A stretch of 8,633 nt of DNA from assembly GCA_003516285.1 (NCBI GenBank), contig DPCK01000081.1, positions 533 through 9,165 on the forward strand, read 5' to 3'. The notes beneath the pieces were generated by a model. It worked only from the letters and a program-made list of their open reading frames with translations. It was not told the origin of the DNA and made no database searches. The number at the start of each line of letters is the position of its first letter. Position 1 is the first letter of the stretch. Of this stretch, positions 1-7,676 are shown piece after piece. The position numbers and the translations under genes are program-made. The DNA comes from Lutibacter sp. (GTDB lineage: Bacteria > Bacteroidota > Bacteroidia > Flavobacteriales > Flavobacteriaceae).

Positions 1-152
1 GGTTCTTCATCTTTTGCAACCAGACTTTCATTTAAAACGTCCATCATTTCCAAAAATGACATATGTTCTGAAATATCAGTTACTTTATATTCGACCATTC
101 GACCTTTGTCTTGCGGTCCTTTTTGTCTCCAAATTTTTAACGTTAAATTCAT
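1..152 (-). CDS. sdhB: Succinate dehydrogenase/fumarate reductase iron-sulfur subunit, N-terminal part (cut by window edge)
   Basis: SdhB is the iron-sulfur subunit of complex II. It passes electrons from the FAD of SdhA through [2Fe-2S], [4Fe-4S] and [3Fe-4S] centres to the quinone site of the membrane anchor. Only the first 50 codons are in the window. The protein starts MNLTLKIWRQKG and continues with an ISEHMSFLEMMDVLNESL segment, the typical N-terminal beta-grasp ferredoxin fold of Bacteroidota SdhB. The cysteines that bind the clusters lie beyond the visible part; the family is about 250 residues long. The ATG at 150-152 is 9 bases after the sdhA stop codon, and an AAGAAG stretch overlapping that stop may serve as a weak ribosome binding site. 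The identification rests on sequence resemblance plus its place as third gene of a sdhC-sdhA-sdhB operon. The gene is an open edge, not a truncation. Confidence 0.93.
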   Translation of the reverse strand, partial: MNLTLKIWRQKGPQDKGRMVEYKVTDISEHMSFLEMMDVLNESLVAKDEE

Positions 153-161
153 AATGTCTTC

Positions 162-2165
162 TTATTTGTATGAACGAGTTTTTAATTCGATATCTTTAAA
201 TTCTAATTCTTCTTTGTGCAAAATAGCCTCACTAGGTTTTCCTGTATATTCCCAAGCAGCAACATATGCGAAATTAGCATCGTCTCTTTTTGCTTCACCG
301 TCATCCGTAATGTGTTCTTCACGGAAATGACCTCCGCAAGACTCTTCGCGTTCCAAAGCATCTTTTGCAAATAATTCACCCAATTCTAAGAAATCGGCAA
401 CCCTGCCCGCTTTTTCAAGCTCTTGGTTAAATTCGTTTAAACTTCCTGGAACTTTTACATTTTTCCAAAAGTCTTCTCTAATTTCCTGAATTTCAGTAAT
501 GGCTTCTTTTAACCCTTTTTCATTTCGCGCCATACCAACTTTATCCCACATTACCTGACCCAATCTCTTATGATAATAATCTACCGTATGTGTTCCTTTG
601 TTGTTGATGAAGAAATTTAATTGGTCTTTAACCGATTTTTCAGCTTCATCAAATTCAGGTGAATCTGTTTTTATTTTACCGGTTCTGATATCATCCGCCA
701 AATAATCGCCAATGGTATAAGGCAATACAAAATAACCGTCAGCCAATCCTTGCATCAATGCAGAAGCGCCCAATCTGTTTGCGCCGTGATCAGAGAAGTT
801 TGCTTCTCCAATACAGTACAAACCAGGAACGGTGGTCATTAAATTATAATCAACCCAAACACCGCCCATTGTATAGTGCGTTGCAGGATAAATCATCATC
901 GGTGTTTTGTATGGATTTTCATCAATAATTTTCTCATACATCTGGAATAAATTTCCGTATTTTTCTTCAATAACGGCAGCCCCTAATTCAGTAATTTTCT
1001 CTGTTGATGCATCGTGTATTCCTTTTATTTTAGCTTGCTCAGTTCCATAACGTTTAATCGCAGCCGCAAAATCTAAATAAACTGCTTCACCAGTTGCGTT
1101 TACGCCAAAACCGGCATCACAGCGTTCTTTTGCAGCTCTTGAAGCCACATCACGAGGCACCAAGTTCCCAAATGCAGGATATCTTCTTTCCAAGAAATAA
1201 TCCCTGTTTTCTTCAGCAATTTGAATAGGCTTTAATTTCTTTTGTTGAATGGCTTTTGCATCTTCTAATTTTGCAGGAACCCAAATTCTTCCATCATTAC
1301 GCAAAGATTCAGACATCAATGTTAATTTTGACTGATAATCTCCAGATCTTGGAATACAAGTTGGGTGAATTTGCGTGAAACAAGGGTTTGCGAAAAACGC
1401 TCCTTTTTTATGAATTTTCCAAGCAGCGGTTGCATTAGAACCCATTGCGTTGGTTGATAAGAAATAAACGTTTCCGTAACCGCCGGTTGCAATTACAACT
1501 GCGTGTGCAGAATGGCGTTCAATTTCTCCGGTAATTAAATTACGGGCAATAATACCTCTTGCTTTTCCGTCGATTTTCACCACATCAAGCATTTCGTGAC
1601 GGTTAAACATTTCTATTTTACCGCGGGCAATTTGGCGATTCATTGCTGAATAAGCACCCAACAACAATTGTTGGCCTGTTTGTCCTTTCGCATAAAAAGT
1701 ACGCGAAACCAACACACCACCAAACGAACGATTGTCGAGCAATCCACCATAATCACGTGCAAAAGGCACACCTTGCGCCACACATTGGTCAATAATGTTT
1801 CCTGAAACTTCAGCCAATCGATACACATTCGCTTCACGTGAACGATAGTCGCCACCTTTTACGGTATCATAAAACAAGCGATAGTTTGAATCACCATCAC
1901 CCATATAATTTTTTGAAGCATTGATTCCTCCTTGCGCGGCAATTGAGTGTGCGCGACGAGGTGAATCTTGGTAAGCAAAAGCTTTTACGCTATAACCCAA
2001 CTCAGCCAAAGTAGCTGCAGCAGAGCCTCCTGCCAAACCTGTTCCAATAACAATAATATCTATATTACGTTTGTTGGCTGGGTTTACCAAGTTAATTTTG
2101 TCTTTATATAATGTCCATTTATCTTTTATTGGACCTTCTGGTATTCTTGAATTTAAAGTCGTCAT
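162..2165 (-). CDS. sdhA: Succinate dehydrogenase/fumarate reductase flavoprotein subunit
   Basis: The 667-residue catalytic flavoprotein of complex II oxidises succinate to fumarate (or the reverse) on the cytoplasmic face of the inner membrane, linking the TCA cycle to the menaquinone pool. Visible motifs: dinucleotide-binding GTGLAGG at residues 41-47; the covalent-FAD segment HSIAAQGGINA, whose His73 is the expected flavin attachment site; HPTCIP at 267-272; PRDVASR with the likely catalytic Arg338; HYTMGGVW with substrate-binding His430; HGANRLGASAL with Arg464; and a C-terminal SCGGHFREEH segment. No key residue appears to be missing. It is longer than the E. coli subunit (about 590 residues), as usual for the Bacteroidota and Bacillus-type enzymes. 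The start lies 12 bases after the sdhC stop, and sdhB follows after 9 bases, so the three are almost certainly one operon. Sequence alone does not fully separate SdhA from FrdA; in this phylum the same enzyme type can do both. Confidence 0.97.
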   Translation of the reverse strand: MTTLNSRIPEGPIKDKWTLYKDKINLVNPANKRNIDIIVIGTGLAGGSAAATLAELGYSVKAFAYQDSPRRAHSIAAQGGINASKNYMGDGDSNYRLFYDTVKGGDYRSREANVYRLAEVSGNIIDQCVAQGVPFARDYGGLLDNRSFGGVLVSRTFYAKGQTGQQLLLGAYSAMNRQIARGKIEMFNRHEMLDVVKIDGKARGIIARNLITGEIERHSAHAVVIATGGYGNVYFLSTNAMGSNATAAWKIHKKGAFFANPCFTQIHPTCIPRSGDYQSKLTLMSESLRNDGRIWVPAKLEDAKAIQQKKLKPIQIAEENRDYFLERRYPAFGNLVPRDVASRAAKERCDAGFGVNATGEAVYLDFAAAIKRYGTEQAKIKGIHDASTEKITELGAAVIEEKYGNLFQMYEKIIDENPYKTPMMIYPATHYTMGGVWVDYNLMTTVPGLYCIGEANFSDHGANRLGASALMQGLADGYFVLPYTIGDYLADDIRTGKIKTDSPEFDEAEKSVKDQLNFFINNKGTHTVDYYHKRLGQVMWDKVGMARNEKGLKEAITEIQEIREDFWKNVKVPGSLNEFNQELEKAGRVADFLELGELFAKDALEREESCGGHFREEHITDDGEAKRDDANFAYVAAWEYTGKPSEAILHKEELEFKDIELKTRSYK

Positions 2166-2177
2166 AATTTTATAAGA

Positions 2178-2834
2178 TTAATGGTTAAAATAGTGAAACA
2201 ATGCGATGATAATAAATCCTGCAGGAATGGCAATTGCGTAAATTTTACCCAATGTCTTTACACATTTTTCGTATCTATTTATGCCCAAAGATTGAAATGC
2301 CGATTGAAAGCCGTGCCATAAATGCAATGCCAATAATACAAAGGCAATTACATAAGCGCCAACTCTTAAAGGATTGGTGAATTTGTGTTGAAGTTCACCA
2401 AAATACCTTGTTGGGTCTTCCGGCAAAACCTCGATGTATTTGTAATTCATTTCGGGAAACCAGAAATCAATAAAGTGCAATACAATAAAGGCTAAAATAA
2501 CGCCGCCGCTTACTGCCATATTTCTTGACATCCAAGAAGCATTTGCAGCGCCATTGTATTTAAAATATTTCACACTTCTTGACCCTCTATTCTTTAACTC
2601 TAATACAAATCCCATCACAAAGTGAAAAACAACCCCAAAAATTAAGACGGGCTGCATTAAAAATTGAATTAAAAAATTTGTTCCCATAAAATGGGACAAT
2701 TCATTAAATACATTTTCACTGAATAATGAAGTTATGTTTACCGTTACATGAATAAGTAAGAAAATAATTAGGAAAAGTGCAGACAAAGCCATCGCCACTT
2801 TCCTTGCGATTGATGAAGATATAAATCCGCTCAT
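2178..2834 (-). CDS. sdhC: Succinate dehydrogenase cytochrome b subunit (b558-type, five-helix di-haem anchor)
   Basis: This 218-residue integral membrane protein anchors SdhA and SdhB and carries electrons to menaquinone. Five hydrophobic helices can be read at about residues 13-36, 55-80, 104-125, 156-178 and 195-215. Histidines in four of them (His29, His71, His120, and His171 or His174 in the ALHLWHG motif) sit where the Bacillus subtilis and Wolinella di-haem anchors place their axial haem ligands. This makes it a single-subunit, two-haem (type B) anchor, which explains why no sdhD gene follows. It is the first gene of the operon. The chosen ATG gives the standard N-terminus (a short polar stretch, then helix 1), and the leader before it is A-rich without a Shine-Dalgarno sequence, as is usual in Bacteroidota. 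Exact ligand assignment is inferred by analogy. Confidence 0.95.
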   Translation of the reverse strand: MSGFISSSIARKVAMALSALFLIIFLLIHVTVNITSLFSENVFNELSHFMGTNFLIQFLMQPVLIFGVVFHFVMGFVLELKNRGSRSVKYFKYNGAANASWMSRNMAVSGGVILAFIVLHFIDFWFPEMNYKYIEVLPEDPTRYFGELQHKFTNPLRVGAYVIAFVLLALHLWHGFQSAFQSLGINRYEKCVKTLGKIYAIAIPAGFIIIALFHYFNH

Positions 2835-2860
2835 TTTTTAAATAAATTTTTAGAAAGTAA

Positions 2861-2891
2861 CAAAGATACCAATTCATTTTTTGTATGAAAA
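2861..2891 (-). promoter_or_regulatory. Probable Bacteroidota-type promoter of the sdhCAB operon
   Basis: Read on the minus strand, 2868 to 2861 is TATCTTTG, a perfect match to the Bacteroidota primary-sigma -7 consensus TAnnTTTG. An imperfect T-rich -33 candidate (TTTTC, 2891-2887) lies 18 bases upstream. Transcription would begin near 2855, leaving a leader of about 20 bases before the sdhC ATG. The -7 box and its position before the first gene of the operon are good evidence; the -33 box is weak. Confidence 0.55.
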
Positions 2892-2964
2892 CTTATGTAA
2901 ACTTAATTTAAAAATGAGCCTTTATTTAGAATGATTATAAGAAAAAATTAATGAAAAAAAATGA

Positions 2965-2972
2965 TAACTTCG
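2965..2972 (+). promoter_or_regulatory. Possible -7 element for the Asp-box protein gene
   Basis: TAACTTCG differs by one base from the TAnnTTTG consensus and lies about 32 bases before the ATG at 3004. No convincing TTTG-type -33 box is seen at the right distance, so this is only a candidate. The 169-base region between the divergent genes (2835-3003) is otherwise AT-rich, with no reading frame or stem-loop I could support. Confidence 0.25.
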
Positions 2973-3003
2973 TAAAACTATAATCTTAACAAACTTTATT
3001 CTT

Positions 3004-6000
3004 ATGAAAAAAATCGCTTTTCTGCTTTTTTTGATTTCACTTACTTTAAACGCACAACAATTTGACACCAAGAAATTTGAAAATATAAAAACGCGCTCCA
3101 TTGGTCCGGCAGGAATGAGCGGAAGGGTCACCTCTATTGATGCGGTAACCAACAATCCCGATATTATTTATGTAGGCACCGCTTCCGGCGGTTTGTGGAA
3201 ATCTGAAAGCGGCGGCATCGACTGGACGCCTGTTTTCGACCATGAAGCCGTGGCCTCAATTGGGGCCGTGGCCATTCAACAAAGCAATCCCGATGTAATT
3301 TGGGCGGGAACCGGAGAGGGAAATCCAAGAAACAGTTTAAATGGCGGTTATGGTATCTACAAAAGTTTGGATGCCGGGAAAACATGGAAATTAATGGGTT
3401 TGGAAAAAACCAGAAATATTCATAAAATCATTGTTGATAAAGACAATCCGAATACGGTTTATGTCGGGGCAATCGGTTCTCCGTGGGGAGAACATCCTGA
3501 ACGCGGGGTTTTTAAAACAACCGATGGCGGAAAAACGTGGACAAAATCACTATTTGTGAACAATAAAACGGGTTGTGCCGATTTGGTGGTTGACCCAAGC
3601 AATCCAAATAAATTAATCGCTGCAATGTGGGAACATGAACGCAAACCCTGGACATTCAATTCCGGCGGAGAAGGTTCTGGCTTATACATTACTTACGACG
3701 GCGGTGAAAATTGGAAAAAACTGACCGACAAAGAAGGTTTGCCTGAAGGAAATTTAGGAAGAATAGGTTTGGCAATTGCCCCAAGCAACCCGAAATTTAT
3801 GTATGCTTTGATTGAATCGAAAAAAAATGCACTTTACAAATCAACAGATGGCGGTTTTAAATGGGAAATGGTAAATGATCAATCAAGTGGAAGAGGAGCT
3901 GATGGCATTGGAAACAGACCTTTTTATTATGCAGATATTTTTGTGGATCCTATAAATGAAAACAGAATTTATTCACTTTTTACCTATGTAAACGTGAGTG
4001 AAGACGGCGGAAGATCATTTCAACAATTAATGCCTGCCTACGGAACTTCAACGGGCGTACATCCCGATCATCACGCCTGGTATATTCATCCCACAAAACC
4101 AAATTTTATGATGGACGGAAATGATGGCGGTTTGTACATTACCAGAGACCGCGGAAAAACTTGGCGTTTTGCAGAAAACTTGCCGATTGCGCAGTTTTAC
4201 CACATCAATGTTGATATGGAATTTCCTTACAACGTGTATGGCGGAATGCAGGATAACGGCTCTTGGGTTGGACCGGCTTATGTGTTAAAATCACAGGGAA
4301 TCAGAAATTCCTATTGGCAGGAAATTATGTTTGGTGATGGTTTTGATGCCGTTCCCGACCCAAAAGATTCCCGTTTTGGCTACGCAATGTCGCAACAAGG
4401 CAATGTTGGAAGATATGATGTTAAAACCGGAAACACAAAAAATATAAAACCCACACATCCAGATCCTGATGTAAAACTTCGGTTTAACTGGAACTCGGCC
4501 ATTGCCTTAAATCCAACCGATCAGGAAACTATTTATTTTGGAAGTCAGTTTGTGCATAAATCTGCTGATAAAGGCCATACCTGGGAAATCATTTCACCCG
4601 ATTTAACCACAAATAATAAAGAAAAACAAAAACAGCACGAAAGCGGCGGTATTACGATGGATGCCACCGGAGCAGAAAATCACTGTACAATTTTGGCTAT
4701 TGAACCCAGTGTTTTAGATGAAAATATGCTTTGGGTTGGCACCGATGACGGCAATATTCAACTGACTTTAGACGGCGGAAACAATTGGACAAATGTTTCC
4801 AAAAACATTAAAGATATGCCTAAGGAAAGCTGGGTGGCGCAAATAAGAGCTTCGAAATTTAATAAAGGCGAAGTTTATGCCGTGGTGAACAATTACAGAC
4901 AATTCGATTTTAAACCTTATCTATTCAGAACGCGGGATTACGGAAAAACCTGGGAAAATATTTTGGCCGGAAAAGATGAAATTTTTGGCTATTCACTTTC
5001 ATTGGCACAAGATTTAGAAGTTCAAGATTTGCTTTTTCTGGGAACCGAAAACGGATTGTATATCAGTCTGGATGAAGGTAAAACCTGGACAAAGTGGACC
5101 AGCAATTATCCGACAGTTTCCACGATGGATTTGGCCATTCATCCAAGAGAACACGATTTGGTTATCGGTACTTTTGGAAGAGCAGCTTATATTTTGGATG
5201 ATATAAAGCCATTTAGGGCGATGGCAAAAGAAGGAAAAGCGATATTAGACAAACCTTTACATTTATTCAATCCACCAACGGCCTATATTACCCAAAATCA
5301 GGAAGCTTCAGGAACAAGGTTTGGTGCCAATGCCATTTTTAATGGTGAAAACAAGCCACGAGGCGCCATGATTACGTACAGCATCAACCGGCCTGAAACC
5401 AAAAAATCCGAGGTAACTTCAGATAAAAATAAAAAAGATGCCAAAATTAATGCCGTTGCTGATACTGTTACATCTGAAAAACCTTTGGTGAAATTCGATT
5501 CCATTTTCTTTCAGGTTTTTAATGACAAAAATGAATTGATTCGAAGCATTTATATAGAAGCACCAAAGGAAAATGGCGCGCACAGATTCTTTTGGAATTT
5601 AGATGAAAAAGGAAAAATCGGTCCGTCAAGAAGTAAAGCAAAACCAAATGGCGCTGAACCAAGCGGTGTTACTGTTTTGCCGGGAACCTATGCCATAAAA
5701 ATTCATTTCGGAAACCAGACTGCTTCAGAAACCATAAAAGTGGAATATGATCCAAGAGTTGATATGCCTTTTGAAGTCCTAAAAAACAAATACGATTTGC
5801 TGAAACAACTTGAATCTAGAAAAGGAGTTGCGGGCGAGGCCACACAGCGTTTACTGGCTTCAAAAGAAATTGTTGAAGATTATCAAAAACGCATCAAAGC
5901 ACTAAATAAGGATGCCAAAGAAAAACAAAGCAGGAAAGACACGGTGAACATACATTCAGAAATTTCAAAAAAAATAGAAGGTTTGTTAGATGCGATGATG

Positions 6001-6267
6001 GGCAAAGAAGACAAACGTCAAGGTATTACCGCCACAGAATTTCCAAGCACCATTTCCTATTTATACACTGCCACAGGTTATGTGAACAATTTATTGCAAA
6101 AACCGGGACAAACAGAACTTACTTTGGTGAAAAATGCCGATGAAAAAGTGAGCAGGGTTATTGCCGATATTAATGAATTTTACAAAACCGATTGGGTTAA
6201 TTACAAAAATGCAGTTGAAAAATTGAATCTTTCACCGTTCAAAGAATTGGAAGAATTAAAATATTAA
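3004..6267 (+). CDS. Exported Asp-box (BNR) beta-propeller protein, sortilin/VPS10-like ('glycosyl hydrolase' family of Bacteroidota)
   Basis: A 1087-residue protein with a clear signal peptide (charged MKK, hydrophobic run, likely cleavage after LNA near residue 17). Residues about 30-735 contain eleven Asp-box-like repeats of the S/T-x-D-x-G-x-T-W type, starting near residues 67, 121, 172, 230, 280, 332, 380, 520, 588, 643 and 688; this indicates one large or two tandem beta-propellers like those of VPS10/sortilin and GH74 proteins. A conserved-looking central stretch has HPDHHAWYIHP at 353-363, GNDGG at 372-376 and YGGMQDNGSW at 412-421. A Lys/Asp-rich spacer (about 798-825) leads to a beta-sandwich (about 829-915) and a helical, charged C-terminus (about 920-1087). 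No lipobox and no obvious type IX secretion sorting tail are seen, so it may be periplasmic. Such proteins are often annotated as glycosyl hydrolases, but no catalytic residues can be assigned here. It is transcribed alone, divergent from sdhC, and ends at a strong terminator. Substrate or partner unknown. Confidence 0.88.
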   Translation: MKKIAFLLFLISLTLNAQQFDTKKFENIKTRSIGPAGMSGRVTSIDAVTNNPDIIYVGTASGGLWKSESGGIDWTPVFDHEAVASIGAVAIQQSNPDVIWAGTGEGNPRNSLNGGYGIYKSLDAGKTWKLMGLEKTRNIHKIIVDKDNPNTVYVGAIGSPWGEHPERGVFKTTDGGKTWTKSLFVNNKTGCADLVVDPSNPNKLIAAMWEHERKPWTFNSGGEGSGLYITYDGGENWKKLTDKEGLPEGNLGRIGLAIAPSNPKFMYALIESKKNALYKSTDGGFKWEMVNDQSSGRGADGIGNRPFYYADIFVDPINENRIYSLFTYVNVSEDGGRSFQQLMPAYGTSTGVHPDHHAWYIHPTKPNFMMDGNDGGLYITRDRGKTWRFAENLPIAQFYHINVDMEFPYNVYGGMQDNGSWVGPAYVLKSQGIRNSYWQEIMFGDGFDAVPDPKDSRFGYAMSQQGNVGRYDVKTGNTKNIKPTHPDPDVKLRFNWNSAIALNPTDQETIYFGSQFVHKSADKGHTWEIISPDLTTNNKEKQKQHESGGITMDATGAENHCTILAIEPSVLDENMLWVGTDDGNIQLTLDGGNNWTNVSKNIKDMPKESWVAQIRASKFNKGEVYAVVNNYRQFDFKPYLFRTRDYGKTWENILAGKDEIFGYSLSLAQDLEVQDLLFLGTENGLYISLDEGKTWTKWTSNYPTVSTMDLAIHPREHDLVIGTFGRAAYILDDIKPFRAMAKEGKAILDKPLHLFNPPTAYITQNQEASGTRFGANAIFNGENKPRGAMITYSINRPETKKSEVTSDKNKKDAKINAVADTVTSEKPLVKFDSIFFQVFNDKNELIRSIYIEAPKENGAHRFFWNLDEKGKIGPSRSKAKPNGAEPSGVTVLPGTYAIKIHFGNQTASETIKVEYDPRVDMPFEVLKNKYDLLKQLESRKGVAGEATQRLLASKEIVEDYQKRIKALNKDAKEKQSRKDTVNIHSEISKKIEGLLDAMMGKEDKRQGITATEFPSTISYLYTATGYVNNLLQKPGQTELTLVKNADEKVSRVIADINEFYKTDWVNYKNAVEKLNLSPFKELEELKY

Positions 6268-6272
6268 ATATA

Positions 6273-6311
6273 AAAAAACCGTCTCAATGTTAAATTTTGA
6301 GGCGGTTTTTT
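6273..6311. terminator. Bidirectional rho-independent terminator between convergent genes
   Basis: Positions 6273-6287 can pair with 6297-6311 over 15 base pairs, including one G-T wobble at 6282/6302, around a 9-base loop. The core CCGTCTCAA/TTGAGGCGG stem is flanked by an A-run on the left and a T-run on the right, so each strand has a GC-containing stem followed by U residues. It starts 5 bases after the stop of the plus-strand Asp-box gene and ends 3 bases before the stop of the minus-strand barrel gene, so one hairpin can serve both. Confidence 0.88.
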
Positions 6312-6314
6312 ATA

Positions 6315-7541
6315 TTAAAAATTAAATCTGGGATTTACAATGGTGTTAAACATAGATCCGAAGGAATAATTTAAACCAACACTTAAAAAGTAATTATAGC
6401 CCGATTTTACTTGTTTTTGGCTCAATAACAATTCTTCTAAAGTCAAATCACCGGCAGCCAAATTTATTTGATTGTTGGTAATGTCATAATTTCCGCTAAC
6501 ATTAAATGACAAACCTTTTACAATCCTGAAATTTGTTCCCAAATAAAATGAAAATGCATTTAAAGAAGGATCCTTTAAATAACTTTCATAGGATGCCTGA
6601 CTTGTAATACTGCCCCATTTTTGTTTTATGCTTCCGCCCAAACTTAAGTTATGTTCCCACAAAAACTCCTCTTCTTTGTTAAAAATGGTTCTTTCATTGT
6701 AATTTGTATGTATGCCGCCAACTTTATAGCCTAACGTTAATTGTTTTTTAGAGGATTCTTTATACGAAAAGAAATTGTACTCAATTGCAGGTTTTAAAGA
6801 TCCATAAAATGCCTTGTTGCGATAAGTTGATTTACCGACCTCGGCAAAAGCGCCAGCCGACCAATGATCATTAATGCTTAGTACATCATATAAAGTTAGA
6901 TTTGTAGATTTTTGACTTGAAATAATATCAGTTCCGTCATAAGTATAAACCGATCTGCTATCGTTAAAACTTCCCCTTAAATAAAATTTATTTTTATCGG
7001 TAACCTGTTTTGCTGTTACGCTAAAATTTAAACTTCGGGTTTTATTTGATTCCTGTCCCTGAAAATAGCCTCGAAGCCCAAGGTCAAAAACCCATTTATT
7101 CCAAACATCTTTTTGCGCTATAACATCAACTTCTTCTTTCTTTTTCATTTCGACCGATATTTTATCGTGAGCGCCATTTTTTAACCAATAACGCACCAAG
7201 CCAAGTTTGGTATATTTCAAAATCATTTCTCTAATTTCACTGTCTGTGCTGTCTGAATTGGTCGAAAAAGTTAATTTATCCTGAACATCGCTATAGTTAT
7301 TTTGACCGATAAATTCAATTTCATAGATGATTCCGCCGCTGCCATTAACCTGCGTTCTGAATAACAAATGAGCATCGGCATCCTTTTGATCTCTAACAAA
7401 CTCAACAAAGTCTAAGTTTTGTTTGATGTAGGTAATATCGCAATAATTACAGTTAAGGAAAATTTTAAGGGTTGATTCGTTGTTTTGGGAAAATAAATTG
7501 CAACTTGCCATTAAGGCAAGCAGTATTATCGTTTTTTTCAT
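6315..7541 (-). CDS. Predicted outer-membrane beta-barrel protein with N-terminal CxxC periplasmic domain, function unknown
   Basis: A 408-residue exported protein. The signal peptide ends near FSQ (residues 17-19). Cys14 in MASC resembles a lipobox only imperfectly, because Met stands where Leu, Val or Ile is expected, so ordinary signal peptidase cleavage is preferred. Residues about 24-145 form a soluble domain with FLNCNYCD (Cys31 and Cys34), a YIKQNLDFVEFVRDQKDADAHLL segment split here as YIKQNLDF and VRDQKDADAHLL, a GSGG turn at 67-70, and a STDSEIRE helix. From about 148 (NKWVFDLGLRGYF) to the end, alternating polar and hydrophobic strands with aromatic girdles suggest a barrel of roughly 10-14 strands. 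It ends in Phe, the usual signal for outer-membrane assembly. Similar architectures occur as uncharacterised proteins in Bacteroidota; the barrel recalls DUF481-type proteins, but I cannot confirm membership. It appears to have its own promoter and ends at a terminator shared with the convergent gene. Confidence 0.85.
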   Translation of the reverse strand: MKKTIILLALMASCNLFSQNNESTLKIFLNCNYCDITYIKQNLDFVEFVRDQKDADAHLLFRTQVNGSGGIIYEIEFIGQNNYSDVQDKLTFSTNSDSTDSEIREMILKYTKLGLVRYWLKNGAHDKISVEMKKKEEVDVIAQKDVWNKWVFDLGLRGYFQGQESNKTRSLNFSVTAKQVTDKNKFYLRGSFNDSRSVYTYDGTDIISSQKSTNLTLYDVLSINDHWSAGAFAEVGKSTYRNKAFYGSLKPAIEYNFFSYKESSKKQLTLGYKVGGIHTNYNERTIFNKEEEFLWEHNLSLGGSIKQKWGSITSQASYESYLKDPSLNAFSFYLGTNFRIVKGLSFNVSGNYDITNNQINLAAGDLTLEELLLSQKQVKSGYNYFLSVGLNYSFGSMFNTIVNPRFNF

Positions 7542-7582
7542 AGCGTTTTTTTAAATTATTTTTTAAAATCGGAACTAATGTA

Positions 7583-7612
7583 CAATTTTATTAACACTGC
7601 AATACTAACAAA
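7583..7612 (-). promoter_or_regulatory. Candidate promoter of the barrel-protein gene
   Basis: On the minus strand TAAAATTG (7590-7583) is a one-mismatch -7 element (TAnnTTTG), and TTTG (7612-7609) is a good -33 element 18 bases upstream. Transcription would start near 7576 and give a leader of about 35 bases to the ATG at 7541. It implies that this gene can be expressed independently of the two genes upstream of it. Confidence 0.4.
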
Positions 7613-7625
7613 AAGTTAAAATGGC

Positions 7626-7649
7626 AATTTGGATGTAATACACCAAATT
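7626..7649. repeat. Short perfect inverted repeat downstream of the DUF6973-like gene
   Basis: AATTTGG at 7626-7632 and CCAAATT at 7643-7649 form a perfect 7-base-pair stem with a 10-base loop, starting 28 bases after the stop codon at 7677. The minus-strand sequence that follows is only moderately T-rich, so it is at best a weak terminator for the upstream gene pair. It could also be an operator or chance, given the AT-rich background. Confidence 0.3.
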
Positions 7650-7676
7650 AAATTGGACGTTTTACTTTTAAATTAT

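Noticed and set aside
106..330. Plus-strand reading frame of 74 codons across the sdhB start and sdhA end
   Set aside because: It lies antisense to two well-supported genes, has Cys/Ser-rich unlikely composition, and no recognisable motif.
1640..1855. Minus-strand 71-codon frame inside sdhA
   Set aside because: It is an out-of-frame shadow of the sdhA coding sequence.
2922..3155. Minus-strand 77-codon frame covering the divergent intergenic region
   Set aside because: Most of it is antisense to the start of the Asp-box gene, and the rest is AT-rich intergenic DNA holding promoter elements. No sign of a real protein.
3046..3689. Several minus-strand frames of 65-76 codons opposite the Asp-box gene
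   Set aside because: They are antisense shadows produced by the repeated Gly/Asp codons of the long plus-strand gene; Pro/Arg/Cys-rich composition, with no motif or promoter.
3200..5100. Recurring GATGGCGG / GACGGCGG-like words suggesting DNA repeats
   Set aside because: They are the codons of the Asp-box repeats at irregular spacing within one protein, not a DNA-level repeat or CRISPR array.
6353..7541. Lipoprotein reading of the barrel protein via Cys14
   Set aside because: The residue at -3 is Met rather than Leu, Val or Ile. A barrel with a C-terminal Phe and a normal FSQ cleavage region fits signal peptidase I better.
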